A DNA stretch of 20,712 nucleotides from a bacterium (GTDB lineage Bacteria > Patescibacteriota > Saccharimonadia > Saccharimonadales > UBA4665), in the NCBI GenBank assembly GCA_021846765.1, contig JAJZWH010000009.1, positions 1 to 20,712 on the forward strand. The letters run 5' to 3'. The notes under the pieces are model-generated. The model was not told the origin of the DNA and did no database searches. It worked only from the letters and a program-made list of their open reading frames with translations. Made by a program: the position numbers and the translations under genes. Shown here in pieces: positions 15,135 through 20,712 of the stretch; within the stretch, counting starts at the first letter, position 1, and each line of letters starts with the position of its first letter.

Positions 15135-15213
15135 ATATATGCAGTAGAACTAGTAAAAACTTGATAAATATTCTTTGCCCTACTTATAGTTCTTATTGTA
15201 TCAGAAGATAGCT

Positions 15214-17355
15214 CTAAAGCTTTTCGAGTGGAGCAAATCCAACATCTAATTTTCGAGTTCCTTTTCCCTTAAAAAACACTGTTGCTACATCACCGTCCAT
15301 ATCTAAAACTGTACCGATGCCAAATAATTGATGGCGAATACTGTCACCTTCAGATAAATCAGGCACATAACGTGGTTCATCTTTAAGCTGCTTATTTACT
15401 GCTTCAGAAGGCATTCCCTCAACCCAATCTGAAGTTACGCTGGCATCAATTTCATTTAAAAACCTACTCGGAGGATTATGTTGAACTCCTCCGTATAGCA
15501 ACCGAGAAGAAGCCGAAGTTAAATATAGCTCTTGTTGTGCTCTAGTGATACCGACATAACACAACCGTCTTTCTTCTTCCATCTGTTGTTGATCGTATAG
15601 AGCTCTAGAGTGAGGAAAAATATTTTCTTCCATACCGACCATAAAAACTACCGGAAATTCTAATCCTTTAGCTGAATGAAGAGTCATCATTGTAATTGCA
15701 TCGCTTGAAAGATCAACAGAATCGATATCGCTAATTAAACTTATCTCTTCAAGCAAGTCGGCTAAAACATAGTCTTGATACTCTCTAGCAACACTTAACA
15801 ACTCTTTGACATTTTCTTGTCTAGCCTCTCCTTGAGGAGTACCATCGGCTAGATAGGTTAAATAATTTAGTCGACTAATTAACGACTCTATTAAATCTGC
15901 TGGATTATTATTGCTAACTAGTTGCTGGAAGCTAATTATTAAATCTGCCAAATCCCTAAAGCCATTAATAGCCTGATTGCTTAAACCAGGACAGTCAACA
16001 CACTGACTTAATCCTTCGAGCAAACTTAAACCACTCTGGTTTAGCCAAAGTAAAAATCGGGACATGCTTTTTGAACCAATCCCTCTTGCCGGAATATTAG
16101 CAATCCGTTCAAAGCTAATTCTATCCTCAGGTTGAAAAATTAATCTTAAATAAGCTACAATGTCCTTAATTTCCTTGCGATCATAAAAACGTTGTCCGCC
16201 AACTACGCGGTAAGGCAGTCCAAACCTAATAAAAGCTTCTTCTATTGCTCGACTTTGAGCGTTTGTTCTATAGAGTAAAGCGAAATCTTGGTATTTTCTT
16301 CTTCCTTCGCTGACTGCTGAATATATTCTTAAAGATATAGTCTCAGCTTCTGATCTCTCATCCCTGACCTGAATTACTTGAACAGGCGAACCTTGTTCAG
16401 AAGCAGTCCATAGTTGTTTATCACTACGATCGGCGTTCTTAGTAATTATCGCCTGACCGGCTGCTAAAATGTTTTTAGTAGATCGATAATTTTGCTCTAA
16501 TTTTATCACTGTACATGGTGAATAATCTTTTTCAAAATTTAATATATTACGATAATTTGCTCCACGCCAGGAAAAAATTGTTTGCCAATCGTCACCTATA
16601 ACAGCTAAGTTTTTCGATTGATTAGTTAACAATTTAACTAAATTATATTGGGCTAAATTAGTATCTTGATATTCATCAACCATGACGTATTTAAACTGTC
16701 TCTGCCATTTTTCTCTGACCGCTTGCTGGATGTTTAATAATCTTACTGTTTCATTGATCAAATCATCAAAATCTAAACCCTTAGCTTGTCTTAGTTCTTG
16801 TTGATAAAGAGGATAGACTCTAGCCGCTACTAAAGCAGTTGGCTGATTAGCTGTAGCTGAGTATTCTTCTGGGGTAATTAATTCATTCTTGGCCGAGGAT
16901 ATAAGGTTGGCAATATTGCGAGCTGGAAAAGCCTTTTCATCAATCATCAGTTGTCGACAAACACGTTTGACTGCCGCTAGACGATCAGATTCATCAAAAA
17001 TAACAAAAGATTTGGCTAAATTAATTGCGTCGGCATCAATTCTTAAAATTTTGACGCATATTGAATGAAAAGTTCCCATATACGGCATAAAATACCTATT
17101 TTCTGGGTTAACTCCTAATAAAATAGCTACTCTGTGGCGCATTTCCTGAGCCGCTTTATTAGTAAAGGTAACTGCTAAAATTTCTGGCGGAGTAGCCTTA
17201 TTGGTAAATAATATATATGCCAATCGATGGGTTAAGGTTTTAGTCTTACCGCTACCCGCTCCTGCCTGAATGAGCAAGGGCCCTTCAGTTGCTAGTACTG
17301 CCCTAGTTTGTTCTTCGTTCAAACCAACCAAAAGCATTTGCTCAGTATTAGCCAT
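15214..17355 (-). CDS. uvrD: UvrD/PcrA-family superfamily 1 DNA helicase
   Basis: ATP-driven 3'-5' DNA helicase for repair and for clearing proteins from DNA; 713 residues, complete. Motifs in order are the Q motif LNEEQTRAV (12-20), Walker A QAGAGSGKT (30-38), motif Ia VTFTNKAAQEM (62-72), GTFHS (94-98), motif II VDEYQDTN (226-233), motif III GDDWQTIFSWRGA, motif IV LEQNYRST, motif V LHSAKGLEFPVVF and motif VI RRLCYVGITRAQ. The C-terminal tail ends with a small HQLFGIGTVLDMDGDVATVFF segment, the Tudor-like fold by which PcrA binds RNA polymerase. A clear AAGGAGAAG ribosome site precedes the start ATG. Confidence 0.96.
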   Translation of the reverse strand: MANTEQMLLVGLNEEQTRAVLATEGPLLIQAGAGSGKTKTLTHRLAYILFTNKATPPEILAVTFTNKAAQEMRHRVAILLGVNPENRYFMPYMGTFHSICVKILRIDADAINLAKSFVIFDESDRLAAVKRVCRQLMIDEKAFPARNIANLISSAKNELITPEEYSATANQPTALVAARVYPLYQQELRQAKGLDFDDLINETVRLLNIQQAVREKWQRQFKYVMVDEYQDTNLAQYNLVKLLTNQSKNLAVIGDDWQTIFSWRGANYRNILNFEKDYSPCTVIKLEQNYRSTKNILAAGQAIITKNADRSDKQLWTASEQGSPVQVIQVRDERSEAETISLRIYSAVSEGRRKYQDFALLYRTNAQSRAIEEAFIRFGLPYRVVGGQRFYDRKEIKDIVAYLRLIFQPEDRISFERIANIPARGIGSKSMSRFLLWLNQSGLSLLEGLSQCVDCPGLSNQAINGFRDLADLIISFQQLVSNNNPADLIESLISRLNYLTYLADGTPQGEARQENVKELLSVAREYQDYVLADLLEEISLISDIDSVDLSSDAITMMTLHSAKGLEFPVVFMVGMEENIFPHSRALYDQQQMEEERRLCYVGITRAQQELYLTSASSRLLYGGVQHNPPSRFLNEIDASVTSDWVEGMPSEAVNKQLKDEPRYVPDLSEGDSIRHQLFGIGTVLDMDGDVATVFFKGKGTRKLDVGFAPLEKL

Positions 17356-17386
17356 TAATCTTCTCCTTACTATCTATATTAAGCGA

Positions 17387-18109
17387 TTATCTGTTCAGTG
17401 TAAAAAAATGTGTATGAGGAAGATTATATGTATTAGCTATTAAACCGGCGTCTAGAGCCACATCTACCCAGGCAATAATCAAAACCAAACAAATCAATAA
17501 ACCAATTAGTATTGTTTTTTTATTCTTGCTCTTTTCTTTACCGTTAATAGGTAAAAAAAACTTTTTACTCGCAATTAGTTCATTTAGATGAGCTTGTTTG
17601 GCTAAGCTAGCGTTTAACTCAGCTTGTTGGTCTTGATTGTCTTGCGGTTTTTCTAGGGAATCGACTTTGTCTGGTTGTCCATCTACCGACTGTGTAGTGG
17701 TCTTTATTTCTGGTTGATCAGTAGCTAAATCCACACCCTCAACTTTGGGGGAAACTTTTTCAGGTTCGATTTGATTTTCGTTTGCAGAAATCTCCTTTTT
17801 TAGAGACTCCGATGGTTCTAATTTTAACTCTCTTGGTTCCTCTAAAATTGAATTTGGCTGTTTATCTGGAGAGGTTTGATCATTGGACGACAATTGATCA
17901 GTTAAAGGACTAATTTTTAGATGGTGAGTAGCAGACTCGTTTGTTGGTTCTGATTGATTATCGTTCTGATTATCTTCAATAATGGTTGAATCACGGACCA
18001 TCGGACTATGACCTATAATAATAGATTTAGAGTTTGCTGGCTGAATAACAGATGAAGGTGGACTGACATCTATAAGTTTTTTGACTGACTTGTTATTAGC
18101 TTCGGCCAT
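17387..18109 (-). CDS. Hypothetical single-pass membrane protein with long disordered N-terminus
   Basis: Function unknown. Residues 1-165 are low-complexity and rich in Ser, Pro, Asp, Glu, Gln and Asn, probably disordered. A conserved-looking segment LNELIASKKFFLPINGKEK (175-193) follows, then a basic stop-transfer run (KSKNKK), one membrane helix (199-219) and a short tail ending THFFTLNR. With the basic patch before the helix, the long part should be cytoplasmic and the tail outside. It begins three bases after tpiA and ends 31 bases before uvrD, with a ribosome site inside the tpiA end. Short patches with charged blocks look like imperfect repeats (EPSESLKKE, EPEKVSPK). It could be a scaffold or tether; there is no direct evidence. 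Confidence 0.75.
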   Translation of the reverse strand: MAEANNKSVKKLIDVSPPSSVIQPANSKSIIIGHSPMVRDSTIIEDNQNDNQSEPTNESATHHLKISPLTDQLSSNDQTSPDKQPNSILEEPRELKLEPSESLKKEISANENQIEPEKVSPKVEGVDLATDQPEIKTTTQSVDGQPDKVDSLEKPQDNQDQQAELNASLAKQAHLNELIASKKFFLPINGKEKSKNKKTILIGLLICLVLIIAWVDVALDAGLIANTYNLPHTHFFTLNR

Positions 18110-18112
18110 CTA

Positions 18113-18907
18113 TTATCCTTTATCAGCTTGATCTGAATCATTAAGAGTGGCTAAATGAACCCCCATAATAATATCTGCAAACTGTTCATAATTTAAACTA
18201 GCGTGACCAACTAATAGCCCATCAATCCCCTTAATAGACATGATGTCTGCTACGAACTCTGGTTCATCACTACCACCATAAAGTACACGGACACTGTCTT
18301 CGACTTCTTTGCCATATAATTCCCTCACTTGATATCTAATCCAGCTAACTGCTTTTTCAATAATATCTGGTTTAGCTGGCTCACTGCCACCTATAGCCCA
18401 TATTGGTTCATAGGCTAAAACTATATTAGATACATCTTCGCTGGTTAAATTACTTAAAGCAGTAACTATTTGATCGTGTAATATCTGTTTTGTTTCTCTT
18501 TGAGCTCGTTCCTCTTTAGTTTCACCAACGCACAAAATAGGGATTATATTATTTCTGACTGCTGCAGCTACCTTATCTCTAACAGTTTCTAGACTTTCGT
18601 CAAAATATCTTCTACGTTCAGAGTGCCCAATAATAGAGTACTGGACCAATTCTCGTAACTGCGCAAAAGAAACAGCTCCAGTAAAAGATCCTTCGTCTAT
18701 AAAATAACCATCCTGAGCAGCTAATCTAAACTGTCGCCTATCTATTTCGTTACTTAAAGGCTGTAAGCATAAATAATTTGGTGCCAATACCACTTCTACG
18801 CCTCGATGTGGGTTAACTGTTTTAGATAATCGATTAACTAAAACACTGGCTTGATGAATAGTTAAGTGCATCTTCCAATTGGCTACAACTAATTTAGGTT
18901 TTTTCAT
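18113..18907 (-). CDS. tpiA: Triosephosphate isomerase
   Basis: Interconverts dihydroxyacetone phosphate and glyceraldehyde 3-phosphate; 264 residues, cytoplasmic. The catalytic residues fall at the classic positions: K12 in VANWKMH, H95 in IIGHSERRR and E167 in AYEPIWAIG. The phosphate-binding LYGGS and GLLVGHASL blocks are at the end. The opening residues VANWK replace the common GNWK. It follows pgk after 27 bases and is followed three bases later by the disordered membrane protein. Together with pgk and pyk it forms a lower-glycolysis transcript. Confidence 0.98.
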   Translation of the reverse strand: MKKPKLVVANWKMHLTIHQASVLVNRLSKTVNPHRGVEVVLAPNYLCLQPLSNEIDRRQFRLAAQDGYFIDEGSFTGAVSFAQLRELVQYSIIGHSERRRYFDESLETVRDKVAAAVRNNIIPILCVGETKEERAQRETKQILHDQIVTALSNLTSEDVSNIVLAYEPIWAIGGSEPAKPDIIEKAVSWIRYQVRELYGKEVEDSVRVLYGGSDEPEFVADIMSIKGIDGLLVGHASLNYEQFADIIMGVHLATLNDSDQADKG

Positions 18908-18934
18908 AATGCTTATATATACTATTGTACTCTA

Positions 18935-20218
18935 TTATTTATCTAATAAAGCCTCGACGCCGGGTAGTTTTCTGCCGGCCATTAATTCCAAACTAGCTCC
19001 CCCTCCAGTAGAAACATGATTAAATTGATTAATTAAGCCCCTATTTTCAATATAGCCAACAGTGTCTCCACCGCCTACCAGACTATAAGGTCGATGCCCA
19101 AATTGACCTAGTAGAGCGTCAATCACTAACTCTGTACCATGAGCATAAGGACCAACTGGGCCCTGTAGTGATTTAACTTCTGTTACTCCCATACTGCCGT
19201 TCCAAACAACCGTCTTCACTAACTGCATACACCCGCCAATAAAAGAACCACTAAAAGGACCAATATCTAATATCTTTTCATGACTAGCAATTGTTCTAGC
19301 GACTACCGGTACATGCTTTGGATAGTTTTCAATCTCGGCAATCACATGAGTTCCCCAGTCTACAATTCTGGTCGGGCTAGAAGGATCGACTTTACTAGCC
19401 ACGACCGCATCTTTAGGCATAGAAAAGACAAAATCCCTTTGACTCGCTTCTTTTTGAGCCAGACTAATAATATCTTTAGCTAGGGGAATTTCTGCTTTAT
19501 CGGCTAAACTTTCTCCTATAAATTGATCTTGAGCTAGTAAAAAAGTATTAGCCATAGCTCCGCCAATAGCAACTATATCGGCAAGCGTTATAAATTTTTT
19601 AATTAACTCTATCTTATCGACAATTTTAGCTCCGCCAATAATCGCCATCATCGGACGTTCTGGATTAGCCATTACCTGAGTAATGGTATCTACTTCTTTT
19701 TTTAATAAAAAGCCAGCTACGCTTGGTAGAAAATGAGTAATGGCATCAGTTGAAGCGTGAGCTCGATGAACTACTCCAAAACCATCTTGAACAAAAAGAT
19801 CAGCTGGTTTGGCTAACACTTTAGCAAAATCAGCATCGTTTTTTTCTTCCTCTGGATGAAAACGTAAATTTTCCGATAAAAGTATTTCCCCTGGTTTTAA
19901 TTGTTTAAATTTATCATCAAACTGCTTACCAATACAATCGTTGGCAAATAAAACCTTAGTATTAGTCAATTTAGCTAAAACATTAACTATTGGCTCTAGG
20001 GAATAACTTTTAACAACCTGCCCATTGGGTCGCCCCAAATGAGAAATCAATATCAATTTAGCATGATGTTCTAATAAATATTTTACAGTTGGTAGAGATT
20101 GCTTGATTCTATAATCATCTGTTATTTTTTGGTCAGCAATAGGCACATTATAATCAACTCTGACTAAGACAGTTTTGTTATCTACATCAACATCTTGAAT
20201 AGTTTTTTTAGTAAACAT
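18935..20218 (-). CDS. pgk: Phosphoglycerate kinase
   Basis: Makes ATP from 1,3-bisphosphoglycerate; 427 residues, slightly longer than many bacterial forms (about 390-400). Visible are VRVDYNVP (21-28), LISHLGRP (56-63), LSENLRFHPEEE, FVQDGFGVVHRAHAST (canonical form YVNDAFGxAHRAHAST), IIGGAKIVDKI, VVWNGSMGVTE (usually VWNGPMG), VGGGDTV and the closing STGGGASLELMAG. The Pro to Ser and Asn to Gln changes are in well-conserved spots but not catalytic residues. The ATG follows the pyk stop after one base. A TAA-TAG double stop ends the gene. Confidence 0.98.
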   Translation of the reverse strand: MFTKKTIQDVDVDNKTVLVRVDYNVPIADQKITDDYRIKQSLPTVKYLLEHHAKLILISHLGRPNGQVVKSYSLEPIVNVLAKLTNTKVLFANDCIGKQFDDKFKQLKPGEILLSENLRFHPEEEKNDADFAKVLAKPADLFVQDGFGVVHRAHASTDAITHFLPSVAGFLLKKEVDTITQVMANPERPMMAIIGGAKIVDKIELIKKFITLADIVAIGGAMANTFLLAQDQFIGESLADKAEIPLAKDIISLAQKEASQRDFVFSMPKDAVVASKVDPSSPTRIVDWGTHVIAEIENYPKHVPVVARTIASHEKILDIGPFSGSFIGGCMQLVKTVVWNGSMGVTEVKSLQGPVGPYAHGTELVIDALLGQFGHRPYSLVGGGDTVGYIENRGLINQFNHVSTGGGASLELMAGRKLPGVEALLDK

Positions 20219-20219
20219 T

Positions 20220-20712
20220 TTAATCTAGCATCCTGACTTTTATGGTATCCGTGGTACCGACTACACCCGGATACTTACCTGAGGCAGTAACCACAACGTC
20301 TCCTTTTAGAAAAACCTTTTTTTCTCTTAACCAATCAGTCAACTTAGTTGCAGCCCTTTTGTCAACAGGACGGACGTAGGAATCGACTCCATAAACTATT
20401 GTCAATTGATTGGCTGTCCGTTGATCACTAGTAACAGCTATCAAAGGAATCGAAACCCGTTTGCTAGCTATATTAATTGCCGTAGCTCCAGATTTAGTTT
20501 CAGCTACTATAGCTTTTGCTTGAATACTTAAGGCCAATTTAATAATAGACTCAGATATAGCTTCTTGAAACGTATGATTAGTTTCATTATTGAAAATTAC
20601 ACTTAACGGCGAATGGGTCTCAGTATAGCGGATAATTCGCTGCATAGTTTTAACAGCTTCAATCGGATAATTACCACTTGCTGTTTCATCGCTTAACATT
20701 AAACAATCAGCT
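20220..20712 (-). CDS. pyk: Pyruvate kinase, C-terminal part (5' end beyond window)
   Basis: Converts phosphoenolpyruvate to pyruvate with ATP formation. The frame is open to the window edge: the codons before the internal Met read ADCL, giving ADCLMLSDETASG, which matches the pyruvate kinase GTDAVMLSGETAxGxYPVEAV block. The rest is the C-terminal regulatory domain: TKSGATAINIASKRVSIPLIAVT and the closing GKYPGVVGTTDTIKVRML. The catalytic barrel lies outside the window, so completeness of the active site cannot be judged. The ATG at 20699 is internal and not the true start. One base separates it from pgk. Confidence 0.97.
   Translation of the reverse strand, partial: ADCLMLSDETASGNYPIEAVKTMQRIIRYTETHSPLSVIFNNETNHTFQEAISESIIKLALSIQAKAIVAETKSGATAINIASKRVSIPLIAVTSDQRTANQLTIVYGVDSYVRPVDKRAATKLTDWLREKKVFLKGDVVVTASGKYPGVVGTTDTIKVRMLD

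Noticed and set aside
1..20712. Alternative genetic code with UGA as glycine, as in some candidate phyla
   Set aside because: UGA is the natural stop of atpF, atpG and metG, in the usual overlap positions, and no gene needs readthrough of UGA.
1..20712. CRISPR arrays, insertion sequences or integrase genes
   Set aside because: No spaced direct repeats and no transposase or recombinase motifs were seen on either strand by eye.

Overview
The window is about 20.7 kb of AT-rich bacterial chromosome. Every convincing gene lies on the minus strand, so transcription runs from high to low coordinates. The gene set suggests a small-genome bacterium of the candidate phyla radiation, most likely Candidatus Saccharibacteria (TM7). 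Grounds for this are the diverged F1 ATP synthase subunits, the compact gene strings with ATGA overlaps, an RpfB-like wall hydrolase and the lower-glycolysis genes. UGA is used as a stop (atpG, metG), so there is no code-25 recoding. The phylum call is inference from remembered family features, not from a search.

Reading 5' to 3' along the minus strand, the first block is lower glycolysis: the C-terminal part of pyruvate kinase (20712-20220), pgk and tpiA. It is followed by a disordered single-pass membrane protein and a UvrD/PcrA helicase. Next come a membrane-anchored DUF348-G5-lysozyme-like wall hydrolase with the domain order of actinobacterial RpfB, and rsmA/ksgA. After ksgA lies a tmRNA gene (ssrA, 12973-12578) that fills what otherwise looks like an empty 540-base gap. 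It encodes a 25-residue tag ending in ...PALAPALV.

From the 3' end of ssrA to tRNA-Val(CAC) is an accessory stretch. It holds a BrnT/BrnA toxin-antitoxin pair with a near-consensus promoter that places the start site almost on the brnT ATG, a PIN-domain (VapC-like) toxin whose partner appears reduced to fragments, a GtrA-like membrane protein, and a cytoplasmic GH37 trehalase-like enzyme.

Beyond the tRNA are a HIT-family hydrolase, then metG and tatD (overlapping), two unknown small proteins and a NifS/IscS-type cysteine desulfurase. The window ends in an ATP synthase cluster, atpF-H-A-G-D, with atpD running off the edge. This cluster has its own promoter over a 10-bp inverted repeat, and atpB and atpE are not in the usual place upstream of atpF.

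Taken together, the window combines energy metabolism (substrate-level phosphorylation and F1Fo), translation quality control (ssrA, ksgA, metG, tRNA-Val), wall remodelling and a small defence or stability island. The rpfB-like/ksgA and metG/tatD pairs are the same four genes that sit side by side in Actinobacteria and, in similar form, in Firmicutes. Here they are split by the ssrA-to-tRNA island.
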